The notes beneath the pieces were generated by a model. The model saw only the letters and a program-made list of their open reading frames with translations. It was not told the origin of the DNA and ran no database searches. A stretch of DNA of 64,000 bases, taken from positions 6,685,001 to 6,749,000 of the forward strand of contig NZ_CP030038.1 of assembly GCF_015291725.1 (NCBI RefSeq), read 5' to 3'. Positions 17,985 through 26,059 of the stretch are shown here, one piece after another. The DNA comes from Bradyrhizobium sp. CCBAU 51765 (GTDB lineage Bacteria; Pseudomonadota; Alphaproteobacteria; Rhizobiales; Xanthobacteraceae). Position numbers and translations under genes: made by a program. Each line of letters begins with the position of its first letter. Position 1 is the first letter of the stretch.

Positions 17985-18167
17985 TGCCTCAACCGATGGC
18001 GATCCAGTTTCAGCGGACGCCCCGCCCTCAGCTTCATTGGACACTGCATCCCCACGGTCGCCAAGACCGCACCGGTAGAGCCGGATTGGGTCTACGAAAT
18101 CAATCACGGCAGCTACCGGCTCATGGTGCGAAAGCACGATGACCGCGTGCGGATAGGCCTGCCATGA
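17985..18167 (+). pseudogene. ATP-dependent DNA ligase remnant (adenylation motif)
   Basis: The plus strand encodes SFIGHCIPTVAKTAPVEPDW, then VYEINHGSYRLMVRKHDDRV. This matches the start of the adenylation domain of small ATP-dependent DNA ligases (LigD type), where the pattern is P.W..E.KHDGYR....R.GDRV. The nucleophilic Lys of KHDGYR is Asn here (EINHGSYR), so it could not form the ligase-AMP intermediate. The frame ends just after, at a TGA that overlaps the ATG of the next gene by 4 bases (ATGA). Either it is a truncated remnant or a short derivative coupled to its neighbour. Confidence 0.55.
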
Positions 18168-18478
18168 CTTCCTCCTTTCAGAAGCAAGCGTCGGAAAAGC
18201 GCACCGCTTCGGCAACGGGCGCCGCAACAGACCATGTCATTCGTTGCCCGCAGTCAAATTCAGCAGCGTCTGTGGAAGCGCAGGAAGACGCCGGGTGCGA
18301 TGAATTCTATCATGGCGTTCGTTGGACGGAGGTGAGTCTACTACAGGCCTTGCGCCAGCTTGAGGAGCAGAACGGCGACATATCGGCGACTCTGTTCGAC
18401 CAGAACGGTGTTACTCCGAGCGCCTACTATTTTACGAAGCGCTTCGGTTCGCTGACCAATGCAAAGGACCCTGGCTAA
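18164..18478 (+). CDS. Small protein with homing-endonuclease-associated repeat
   Basis: A 104-aa protein whose second half (RWTEVSLLQALRQLEEQNGD, then ATLFDQNGVTPSAYYFTKRFGS and LTNAKD) fits the short DNA-binding repeat found next to HNH endonucleases and in some viral and bacterial regulators: a helix, a PS..TY/F..RFGS signature, then another helix. Only one repeat is present, and no nuclease domain. The start overlaps the ligase-like remnant by 4 bases. The first 50 residues are low in recognisable structure. Confidence 0.5.
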   Translation: MTSSFQKQASEKRTASATGAATDHVIRCPQSNSAASVEAQEDAGCDEFYHGVRWTEVSLLQALRQLEEQNGDISATLFDQNGVTPSAYYFTKRFGSLTNAKDPG

Positions 18479-18890
18479 CTCTCCGCTGGGGGACGATCTC
18501 GCGTATAGCCGATCGGATAAGCCTTGAACTTCTTCTTCGAGGGCTTGCGCCTTCGACCTCCGGCAACCGCCTGATACCGTGGCGCTGGAGGCAACGATGC
18601 AGAGATGACCGCGTAGATGCGTGATGGTCGGCTGCAGCGTATAGAGGCAATCGTCGAGTGGCAGCAGCGTGTGCCGCCGGAAAGCGACGATAATCGCCTC
18701 CTCCTCGATGGAAGGACAGTCGACTTAGTTTCCTTGGGGCCTGTCGGCAGATCGGTGACAGTCCCGCGCTGCTTCCACTTCAAAACGTCTTCTGGTTGAT
18801 TCCGTAGCGCTTCGCGAGGGCTCTCAGGCTCTCCTGACTATTTTGTATTGCTCGACGGACTGCCTCCGTCCTGGTGGCGCAGCCGTATCT
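18476..18890 (-). pseudogene. IS481-type transposase, N-terminal fragment with frameshifts
   Basis: Reading the minus strand from about 18875 gives TRTEAVRRAIQNSQESLRAL and AKRYGINQKT, then after a one-base loss near 18785 KWKQRGTVTDLPTGPKETKS, then in a third frame RSSLHRCLQRHGIRRLPEVEG, and last KPSKKKFKAYPIGY. This is the helix-turn-helix half of an IS481-like transposase; the DDE core is absent. At least three frame changes are needed. The fragment abuts the IS5 element. Confidence 0.7.
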
Positions 18891-18902
18891 GGGACAAAAC
18901 AC

Positions 18903-19166
18903 CTAGCAGGCTGTTGAAGAAGTCTTACGGCGCGCGATGAATGGGATGTTGTCACCGTTGAGGAGGCAGATCTCCCCTTCGAGTGAGCCGTCATCCTGCA
19001 GTTCGGCCCAGCCGTCCCCCTCGGCTGGCTCCATTTCGTCGTTTCCCTGCCAGCCGAACTCGACGGTATCGCCGTGGCAGGCTCCATGAATGGAGCCAGT
19101 GAGGCAATCGAAGGCGAATTCGCCGCCGGCCTCATCGAACAGGATGTAGGCGCCCGCCAAGGCCAT
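18903..19166 (-). CDS. IS5 passenger ORF, hypothetical
   Basis: An 87-aa acidic protein from the ATG at 19166 (MALAGAYILFDEAGGEFAFD, GDTVEFGWQGNDEMEPAEGD, LEGEICLLNGD). It is beta-rich in appearance. Its last residues (KTSSTAC) are encoded by the terminal inverted repeat, and its stop codon TAG is supplied by the CTAG target duplication, so the ORF moves with the element and its end depends on the insertion site. I know this arrangement from IS5-like elements in rhizobia but no function for the protein. Confidence 0.65.
   Translation of the reverse strand: MALAGAYILFDEAGGEFAFDCLTGSIHGACHGDTVEFGWQGNDEMEPAEGDGWAELQDDGSLEGEICLLNGDNIPFIARRKTSSTAC
18907..18923 (+). repeat. IS5 terminal inverted repeat (left)
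   Basis: CAGGCTGTTGAAGAAGT, exact reverse complement of the right end at 20462-20478. The left target duplication CTAG is at 18903-18906. Confidence 0.9.
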
Positions 19167-19210
19167 ATCGTAGCCGGGCGTCTCGACGACCTGCCATCTG
19201 CCTCAAATGC

Positions 19211-20402
19211 TCATGCCGGTGCCGCCAGAAGCTTGGGAAGCCGGATCAGATTGTAGGCTGCAAGCGCCAGGACGAAGACGGCATCCACGCGGTCGCGGCC
19301 TCGCAGCTTGACCTTGGCCAAACCAGCGGAACTCTTGATCCGGCCGAAGACTTCTTCGATGCGTTTGCGGCAGCGTTGGCTGACGTCGTAGCCGCTGTGA
19401 CGGGTGGTACGCGCGTCAATCGCTGTCTTGCGCCGCTTGCCGGTCTTACTCAGATGTCCATCAATCGCGATATGCGGGGTAACCGATCTATCTCTCAGGT
19501 CGTGCACGAACTGCGTGACATCATAGGCCTTTCCGCCCCCAGAGTGATCCGCTTCGCGCACCTCCGACTGTCGATCGTGGCAAGCGCAATCTCCCGTTCG
19601 GCGGTGCACGTCGCTTGGCTCACCCCACCCAAAACCGCTAAACCATTGCGGTTCTCCATCAGAGCATGGCCCATATAGCTCAGCTTGGCTGGCTGGTCGT
19701 CACCCTTCTTGTAGAGCCGCGCCTCAGGATCGGTCGTGCTCGCATGGGTCTCGTTGGATCGCTTCTCCTTGTGGAAGCTGCGCTCGGCGTTTGCGCCCCG
19801 GACCATCCTCGTCCTTATCGCTGCCATCCTTCTTCCGGAAGCTCTTGATCGAGGCCCAGGCTTCAATGAGCGTACCATCCACCGAGAAGTGATCGCTCGA
19901 TAGCAGACGCTTGACCTTTGGCTGCGCCAAAAGCGCGTTCAGGAACTTGGCCGCAATCTCGCCTTCGAGCAGCCGGTCGCGGTTCTTCGAGAAGGTCGAA
20001 TGGTCCCAAACCGCATCGTCCACCCCAGGCGTGGCTCAGGTAGAAGGCGACGGTCCGGTTGCTATCGCTGAGAACCTCGGCAACCAGCGCGCCGGCGTAG
20101 ACCAGCACATAGACCAGCGCGAACAGGCAGCGGAACAGAAGATCGAACTCTATCCGTTCCATCAGATGCCGTTCCGAGCGCCCCCCATAAAACGCCTGGA
20201 GGAGCATCGCCCGAAGCAACTTCTCCGGTGCGATCGAGGGGCGACCGAAGTCCGTGTAGAGTTTGCCGAACTCCCCGGAAAGGTCGCCCAGCGCCGCATT
20301 CGCCAACCCTCGGATCACCCGTAGCGGACGGTCGACGCGAACTCGAACCTCCAGGTCCACATAACTGAAAAGCGAGCCAGACCCTTCGTCACTCCCCCGC
20401 AT
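19211..20402 (-). pseudogene. IS5-family transposase, multiply frameshifted
   Basis: The pieces in order are: MRGSDEGSGSLFSYVDLEVR to MERIEFDLLFR in the first frame; DDAVWDHSTFSKNRDRLLEG and LLSSDHFSVDGTLIEAWAS in the second; EKRSNETHASTTDPEARLYK and GHALMENRNGLAV in the third; then VTQFVHDLRDRSVTPHIA to RCRKRIEEVFGRIKSSAG and AAYNLIRLPKLL in the last. All parts of an IS5 DDE transposase are there (DGT, ENRNG, RKRIEE), but three or more indels break it. Between LLFR and DDAVWD there is an additional stretch of about 35 residues (LFALVYVLVYAGALVAEVLS and on) not usual in the family. Confidence 0.85.
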
Positions 20403-20461
20403 CGCGTCCCCCAGTTAAATCCTGGTCCCAGAGAATCACGATACGAAGTGCTTCGCTACCC

Positions 20462-20478
20462 ACTTCTTCAACAGCCTG
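20462..20478 (-). repeat. IS5 terminal inverted repeat (right)
   Basis: ACTTCTTCAACAGCCTG on the plus strand, followed by the target duplication CTAG at 20479-20482. Confidence 0.9.
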
Positions 20479-20482
20479 CTAG

Positions 20483-20902
20483 AGCTCGTTCGTCGCGCGC
20501 CGAAAGATGCATACGATGATCGCTGAGAACTGGCAGGCGATAGATCGAGGACGCGATTGACGCACGTGAGGTGCTGCCAGGCAAATGCGAAATCACACTT
20601 CAACCACGCCGAAAAGACTACCCCGGCTCCGACCCCAAAAACGTCTTGCTGTACCCTTCCCGGCCACCGCGACGACGCGCTCCGCGATTGCTGTGGGCTG
20701 AACCGTGCGCATCGGCAACGGTTCTGCCGGGACGCACTGCAGCTGAAAACCTGAGCCTACCTCGTATTGCTACTCGATTTGCTACGCGCTCTCAGCGCGC
20801 GCGATGATTCGCTGCGTTTGTATTCCCACATCCGCCGATTACTCGCATAGTGCGTGTGGTACGCTAATTCTGAGCGCGTCACGTGAGCTATGGAAATCAG
20901 TA
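20483..20902. other. Intergenic, no supported gene
   Basis: About 420 bases right of the IS5 element. The short frames are rich in Arg and Cys with no protein-like pattern; nothing else is visible. Confidence 0.5.
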
Positions 20903-21164
20903 ATGGCTGTGTACTTGGTCACTTGGGATCTAAACAAACATAGGGGCGAACTATGCGCAGGCGCGACAGAACCTGATCGATCACATTTCACGCTAGGGTC
21001 ACACTAAGGACGATGGGCCTCGATTCCGTGTGGTTCATCCAAGCACCATCGACAGCTGAGGCACTATATGCCGACATCCGAAAATACATGGACAACGCAG
21101 ACAGGCATATGGTCACGACCTGGTGAGTGGTCAGTATCGGGGTCGATTGTCCCAATCGGTCTGA
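20903..21164 (+). pseudogene. SinR-family / Cas2-like small protein, frameshifted
   Basis: The ATG at 20903 starts MAVYLVTWDLNK, the first strand of the ferredoxin-like fold shared by Cas2 and the so-called SinR-family proteins. The continuation is in other frames: GANYAQARQNLIDHISR, then DSVWFIQAPSTAEALYAD and IRKYMDNADRHMVT, and finally LVSGQYRGRLSQSV before the stop at 21162. Joined, these give a complete protein of about 85 residues with the family's usual order of motifs. Three or more indels are needed, so it is a pseudogene. No CRISPR array or other cas gene is nearby; stand-alone relatives are widespread. Confidence 0.7.
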
Positions 21165-21237
21165 GACTGGATCTACGCGCACATCTAACTGAAGGCCTTT
21201 ACGCCTCAGGCCCAAATCCGAGTTTAGAACGCAAAGC

Positions 21238-21372
21238 ATGAAAATGAGTTCATGGGACGGACTAAGCCCCGGCCAGTTTTTGGCGCGAGTAGGGTTTTCA
21301 ATCGCTATCACAGCTGCAGTTGCCGTCGGCACATTCGTCGCAATCCGCTACATTGTCGGCTTCTATCGATGA
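21238..21372 (+). CDS. Small single-pass membrane protein (44 aa)
   Basis: A 44-codon ORF: MKMSSWDGLSPGQFLARVGF followed by one membrane helix (SIAITAAVAVGTFVAIRYIV) and a short GFYR end. The ribosome site is weak. The composition fits a real membrane peptide. Function unknown. Confidence 0.4.
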   Translation: MKMSSWDGLSPGQFLARVGFSIAITAAVAVGTFVAIRYIVGFYR

Positions 21373-21488
21373 TCGCAGCTCGCAGTGCTCAAGCACTACG
21401 GCCCGCGAGTGCCATGCTCGCTTGGCTCTGCAATCGTCCGTGGCTAGGGCTTTGCTCTCATTTCAGGCGGGGAGCTCAGTCGAGGACC

Positions 21489-21723
21489 AAAATCAGTGGC
21501 GATCAACCCATTGCGGTCACCGAGACCGCGGACGGCACGCAGATCGAATCCGAAGGCACGGTTACGGTCGCAGTGGATCGCATCCAGAAGATAACCCTCG
21601 CCAATATTTTGCGCGTACAATCTTTCGACGGAGGGTGAGTTCGTCTCCCATAGGATCGAGTTCATCCACGGCGGCAACGCCATTATTGGCTATTCAAAGA
21701 CCGGGAAGCTGATGGTGGTTTGA
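21489..21723 (+). pseudogene. Small conserved-looking protein remnant, frameshifted
   Basis: One frame reads DQPIAVTETADGTQIESEGT and VTVAVDRIQKITLANILRVQSFDG, then stops; shifting one base at GGAGGG (near 21635) continues it as GEFVSHRIEFIHGGNAIIGY and SKTGKLMVV to the stop at 21721. The joined sequence looks like a small beta-rich protein. I do not recognise the family and no start codon is evident in frame. Confidence 0.35.
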
Positions 21724-21930
21724 AACAAATAGTCTGACAAACAGTGTGGACGGTAACCACATCATTCTCGATGACGTCGACTGAATGGCGCGCGCGGCTA
21801 CCGGGCAATCATTGCGCGATCAAGATCGCGAATCAGAAAAATTCGAACAAATCCCGCGCAAACGCCGAAGATCTGCAGCTATTCATCCTGACTCGTCATT
21901 TAGACTGCGGTTTTCACAGGACGCGCGACT

Positions 21931-22104
21931 ATGCAATATCTCGATTTGCTATTTCTGGTCCTGGGTGGTCTCACAGTCGGAGGCCTCATCGGCGCGCTGA
22001 TCAAACCTCTCTTCGGCCGTCGCGAGCGCGGCGTGGCCCGCACCGGCGAACCTCGAAAAAAGCGCGGCCCCTACAAAAAGCGGACACCTGCAACGGCTAT
22101 CTAA
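21931..22104 (+). CDS. Small membrane protein with basic tail (57 aa)
   Basis: ATG at 21931, MQYLDLLFLVLGGLTVGGLI, GALIKPLFG as one membrane helix, followed by a strongly basic cytoplasmic tail (RRERGVARTGEPRKKRGPYK, KRTP). No strong ribosome site. The clean hydrophobic-then-basic layout supports a real gene. Function unknown. Confidence 0.5.
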   Translation: MQYLDLLFLVLGGLTVGGLIGALIKPLFGRRERGVARTGEPRKKRGPYKKRTPATAI

Positions 22105-22555
22105 CGCCATGAAAGGCACGCCGTATCTAAGTTATTCTAGCACGCAGAATCGATATGTTGATCATGTGGCGCACGTACCCGCCCACGTTGCGTACTCATT
22201 TTTGTGTCGCACGAGCCACGAGAGTATTCGCGATATCGATCTCTCGTGTACCGCCTGCACGGGTGGTCCCTTGCTACGCGCGGCGCTCCGGCTGTGGGGC
22301 GAGCATTTCCAGGCATGGCCATATGGGCCCGTGCTTGGTCGCTGTATCGCGAATTCAAGGCGAACCGATCCGAGTGCAGTCCGAATGGACTCGCTCAAAA
22401 GTTATCCACCAACAATTTAGTTGTGTATCCAGCTCAACACAACTATGATCTCCAACATAAACTTTTTCCTGCGCCACCTTTCGAGCTGCTCGCACGAGCT
22501 GCTTTCACAATGCATTTCATAGTTTCTGCGGTTGTTTGTGGATTGGGGGAAATCA
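22105..22555. other. Upstream region of the lodA operon
   Basis: About 450 bases without a supported gene before lodA-like. Part is AT-rich (22400-22560: CAACAATTTAGTTGTG and CACAACTATG around 22410-22450 form an imperfect inverted repeat). The ribosome site GGGGGAAA lies just before the ATG at 22556. Presumed to hold the promoter of the four-gene operon. Confidence 0.4.
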
Positions 22556-25015
22556 ATGGAGAATGGCCCAACGCGGCGCTTCGTCGTAACGGCGAGTAAA
22601 CCCAAGGGTAAGCTGCTTTCTGGGGTCAAGGCAGCTCTTGAGCGTCTCGGACCGCTCGGATGGGAGGCGCTGCTAGAGCACCACGGGCTCGATCTCTCCG
22701 CAGATGATCTCGCACACGAGCTATCGCGACCATTGACCCGCATAGACCGGTCCTTCCCAGGCTTCGAAGATTTCGCCCAAGAAGGCAATCGCGGCGTCGA
22801 GCCGGGCGCGCCCGCCAGAAGTCTCCTATTTCACGCCTTTGCATCCCCTCGGATCACGAGCTTTCGACATCGCGGACGCCTCACGAAGCTGAAGGGATTC
22901 CCCACCCTCACGGAGATCGAAGCGATCGAGAATTACGTATTCGGCCATCAGCCGCCTTCGATCGAGGATCTGCGCGCTCGAGCCCAAGGGGCCCGCCTGG
23001 CCATCGTAGTCTTCGCAACCGAATACAGGGCGGCGCTGGGGACGGTCCATGGTCGGCATGCCGACATGGTCTTTGCGCGAACCGGAATCGCTCGGATTGG
23101 TACGGAGCCGCCGCTGTACGACGGAGCAGCACGCGGGTTTCTCCCCTTCGTAAAAGACAAGGACACCGGTATCCGCGTACTTCCTTGTCGATACGCCGCA
23201 TACGTCGCCTGTCTGGTGCCAGGAAAGAAGGGCGCTCACGGCCCTCTCCGCTTTATCGACGGAGACGTTCAGGAGAGCGGAACGTCGGGAAGAAGCGCGC
23301 TGCGGGCCGGCTTACAAGATGCACCCGAAGCGCTACGCGTGGATGAGCCCGGCGACCACAATCGACGTTTCTGGGTGCCGCTTCACAAGCTATTCTCGGG
23401 AGGTGAATGCCTTCTCGACCGTGACATCGAAGTGCGGCTGTCCGCTTCCCATGTGAACGAGAAGATCAGGCGAGCTCACCTGAAGTTTCTCTCCAATGGA
23501 CACTTCGGCGGGTGGTCTGAGCCCGCTTTGAGCGATGCCCCGTTCATTTTCCATGATGGGATCGCGGACTTTTCGGCCGAACCCGACGACGGCGGTTGGC
23601 TGCTACGACCCTTCTCTCACCCGCGACTGACCGAGCCCGCCTCCTACAAGGGCGAGCCACTGACCTTTTGCGTACCGAAGACTCCCGATAGCAGCGGATC
23701 TTGGCGTGCTTATCAGTCCAGCTTGAACCTACTTCCGCAACCGAGCGGAGCCCGCTCGGCACCGGAATATCTCCACGCACGACACGCGATAGCCGATGAT
23801 GGATCGGAGCGAGACCTCAACGACGAGCCCGACATCATTAAGCTCGTCGAGGGTGGAGGGTACCGGGCCCGCCACTACGTCGACTTTACCGGCGACGGTT
23901 GGATCGACGTCGAGTGCCCCGAAATCGCGCTAGATCTTCCTCGCAGAATCCCGGCCTATTCGATAGTCGCATCGCCCGACTTCTTCCCCCTGGTCGATCA
24001 GACATCGCTTATGCAGTGGGCTGATCAATCCGTATTGCCCTCGTTGATGCACTCGCTTTGGGACGCGCCTGGATCCAGCCTTCCCCAAGCTCTCTCCGAC
24101 CAGCGATACGCCGCCAATCTGCAGATCAGTGGCGCGAACTTCGATCCGGACGACGATACGATGACCGCCATCGTTGGTCCCTTCGGCTCCGGCGCCGGCG
24201 CGCTCTGCCAGCTAAAGTCCGTAAACAACCACCGCGCTTCGATGCTTCCCGATGGAGCCGCTGGCGTTTTCGCACCGGGGTGGGATGTTTCTTACGACAG
24301 AACGTCTGAGACGGATCCCGAAGACACCGGCAAAAAGCTGGCTCCGGGGGTAACGTTCCTTACCAATTACGGGCTCGGCTCTCCCTTCATGGAGGATAGC
24401 AAACTGTGCGCGGCTCGCAGCTCGTTCTGGCCTGCGGCCGCACCGGACATCACTCGTACTTTTGCCCCAAGCAAGAACTATGCAACGGCGACGCCGCTGA
24501 CCGACGAAGTCATCGGACTGGGATCGAAGCCGCCATGGGACGGGGTCCGGGGGCCGACCCTCAGGCAGAAGGAAGGAAAGGTCGAATACGCCTCCCTCGC
24601 CTACGCGGATTATGTCGAAAAGGCGCTCAGCGGAGGGTTCGATATAAGCGAGATAGGAAAGACGACCGTCGAGGAGTACGTCGCCAGAACCCTGACCATG
24701 GGACTTGTCTACCGAGCGCTCGGCGTAGAGACGCACGACGACAAACTCAAATGGTCCGTTCTCAGCTTCCGCATGGCCGATCCGTCGGACGCCGACTTGC
24801 TGGCTGCCCAAAAGGCAACGGGACGTCGTCTAAACAAGCATTTCACATACCGCTACCTCGTATTTGACCATGCCGATCGCGGAGCCGCCGACCCGACCGA
24901 TTTCAAGAAGGTGTTGGTCAACTTTGGATCGCTCAAGCTTCTCTTCGCCGATCCGACGCTCGTATTGACCAAAGATTCAGCGGGCGATTGGAGCGCCAAT
25001 GAAGTCCGACGCTGA
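22556..25015 (+). CDS. LodA-like quinoprotein amino-acid oxidase (CTQ family)
   Basis: An 819-aa protein of the LodA/GoxA group, oxidases whose cofactor is a cysteine tryptophylquinone built from a Cys and a Trp of the protein itself. They deaminate amino acids, for example the lysine epsilon-amine or glycine, and release peroxide. Support: DSKLCAARSSFWPAAAPDITR has the Cys (residue 618) with Asp four residues before it (614), as around the LodA Cys516/Asp512 pair; the DARTF-like DITRTF follows, and the Trp in KPPWDG (661) is a candidate partner. In LodA the Cys-Trp distance is 65 residues, here 43, so the subgroup differs. A family-typical partner flavoprotein overlaps its 3' end. No signal peptide. 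Substrate unknown. Confidence 0.8.
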   Translation: MENGPTRRFVVTASKPKGKLLSGVKAALERLGPLGWEALLEHHGLDLSADDLAHELSRPLTRIDRSFPGFEDFAQEGNRGVEPGAPARSLLFHAFASPRITSFRHRGRLTKLKGFPTLTEIEAIENYVFGHQPPSIEDLRARAQGARLAIVVFATEYRAALGTVHGRHADMVFARTGIARIGTEPPLYDGAARGFLPFVKDKDTGIRVLPCRYAAYVACLVPGKKGAHGPLRFIDGDVQESGTSGRSALRAGLQDAPEALRVDEPGDHNRRFWVPLHKLFSGGECLLDRDIEVRLSASHVNEKIRRAHLKFLSNGHFGGWSEPALSDAPFIFHDGIADFSAEPDDGGWLLRPFSHPRLTEPASYKGEPLTFCVPKTPDSSGSWRAYQSSLNLLPQPSGARSAPEYLHARHAIADDGSERDLNDEPDIIKLVEGGGYRARHYVDFTGDGWIDVECPEIALDLPRRIPAYSIVASPDFFPLVDQTSLMQWADQSVLPSLMHSLWDAPGSSLPQALSDQRYAANLQISGANFDPDDDTMTAIVGPFGSGAGALCQLKSVNNHRASMLPDGAAGVFAPGWDVSYDRTSETDPEDTGKKLAPGVTFLTNYGLGSPFMEDSKLCAARSSFWPAAAPDITRTFAPSKNYATATPLTDEVIGLGSKPPWDGVRGPTLRQKEGKVEYASLAYADYVEKALSGGFDISEIGKTTVEEYVARTLTMGLVYRALGVETHDDKLKWSVLSFRMADPSDADLLAAQKATGRRLNKHFTYRYLVFDHADRGAADPTDFKKVLVNFGSLKLLFADPTLVLTKDSAGDWSANEVRR

Positions 25016-26057
25016 CATTATAGTGGTCGGCGGGGGGCCGGCCGGATCGGCGGCGGCGATACATGCGCGCCAATCGGGGCTGACCGTCATCGTCATTGAG
25101 GCCGACGGTCAGCCGCGGCGTAGACCCGGTGAAACGTTGCATAGCGGCGCCGCTTCAATACTGGAGCAGCTCGGCGTCAGAGAGGCGTTCGAACACGCTA
25201 TCGGCGGTCGCTACGGATCCATTCAAGTCGAGTGGAGCACCGCCCGATCGAGCGATCGAGGGTCGATACCATTGGCAGCGGCCAGCGGGTTTCACATCTT
25301 CAGAGACAAATTGGATGCTGTCCTCATAGAGCGGGCGGAAACGTTGAGCGCGGATGTGCGGCGCCCCTGTCGTGCACTTCGTCCCATTGTGCGCGACCAG
25401 GAGGTGGTCGGAGTAGAGACCGACTCCGGCCCTCTCGAGGCGCCCTTTGTGATCGACGCCTCCGGGAACGGCAATTGGTTTCGAAAGAGCTACCCCTCGC
25501 GAGTAGACGTCCTATCGCCGCGCCTGTTAGCTCGTTACGGATATTGTCGAGTTGACGATCTAAGAGACTTCGGCTCCCCCTCGATCAAGGGCGACCAGAG
25601 CGGCTGGCAATGGATCGCCCGCGTATCGGACGATACCCTTGCCTGGGTCAGCTTGGCTCTCCCCGGTGCTTCCGCTCGCCCGGTTAAGCCGACTGCGCTC
25701 GCTGCGCTCACGGACGTGAGCCCGACGCGCGGAGCCGACGTTACTTGGAAGCGAGCCGATGCATACTCGGGCCCCGGCTTCTTCCTTGTCGGGGACGCAG
25801 CTTTTCAATTGGATCCAGCCGCAGGCCACGGAATTTTGCGGGCCATGATGAGCGGCATCATGGCGACGTACCAGGCGGCTGCAGCGATCAAAGGCAGGGT
25901 CGGTCCAGATGAGGCTGCGCAGCTCTACCGCGGTTGGATGGCAGAATGGTGGAGGCGCGATACCTCCGCACTAACCGAGATGTACCTCAGATTGGACGCA
26001 ACGTGGGATCGATCAAGCAGTACCCGTGAACATCACCAGTCGGAGGCAGGGGCATAG
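24999..26057 (+). CDS. LodB-like FAD-dependent maturation protein
   Basis: A 352-aa flavoprotein of the LodB type, needed to make the quinone cofactor of the paired LodA-like enzyme. The N-terminal dinucleotide motif is IIVVGGGPAGSAAAIHA, with an acidic strand end (VIEADGQ), the RRPGETLHSGA segment, and the second FAD motif FFLVGDAAFQLDPAAGHGI. The fold is that of tryptophan-halogenase/geranylgeranyl-reductase-like monooxygenases. The ATG overlaps the lodA-like stop by 17 bases, so the two are translationally coupled, as expected for enzyme and maturase. Confidence 0.85.
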   Translation: MKSDADIIVVGGGPAGSAAAIHARQSGLTVIVIEADGQPRRRPGETLHSGAASILEQLGVREAFEHAIGGRYGSIQVEWSTARSSDRGSIPLAAASGFHIFRDKLDAVLIERAETLSADVRRPCRALRPIVRDQEVVGVETDSGPLEAPFVIDASGNGNWFRKSYPSRVDVLSPRLLARYGYCRVDDLRDFGSPSIKGDQSGWQWIARVSDDTLAWVSLALPGASARPVKPTALAALTDVSPTRGADVTWKRADAYSGPGFFLVGDAAFQLDPAAGHGILRAMMSGIMATYQAAAAIKGRVGPDEAAQLYRGWMAEWWRRDTSALTEMYLRLDATWDRSSSTREHHQSEAGA

Positions 26058-26059
26058 CT

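Larger units (their letters stand above)
18907..20478 (-). mobile_element. IS5-family element with target duplication and passenger ORF
   Basis: A 1572-base element bounded by perfect 17-base inverted repeats (CAGGCTGTTGAAGAAGT). On both outer sides stands CTAG (18903-18906 and 20479-20482), which fits the 4-base YTAR target duplication of IS5-group elements, so the element is a simple insertion. It contains a frameshifted transposase and, between its end and the repeat, an 87-codon passenger ORF. Typical IS5-group elements are about 1.2 kb; the extra length is accounted for by the passenger ORF plus an extra stretch inside the transposase. Confidence 0.85.
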
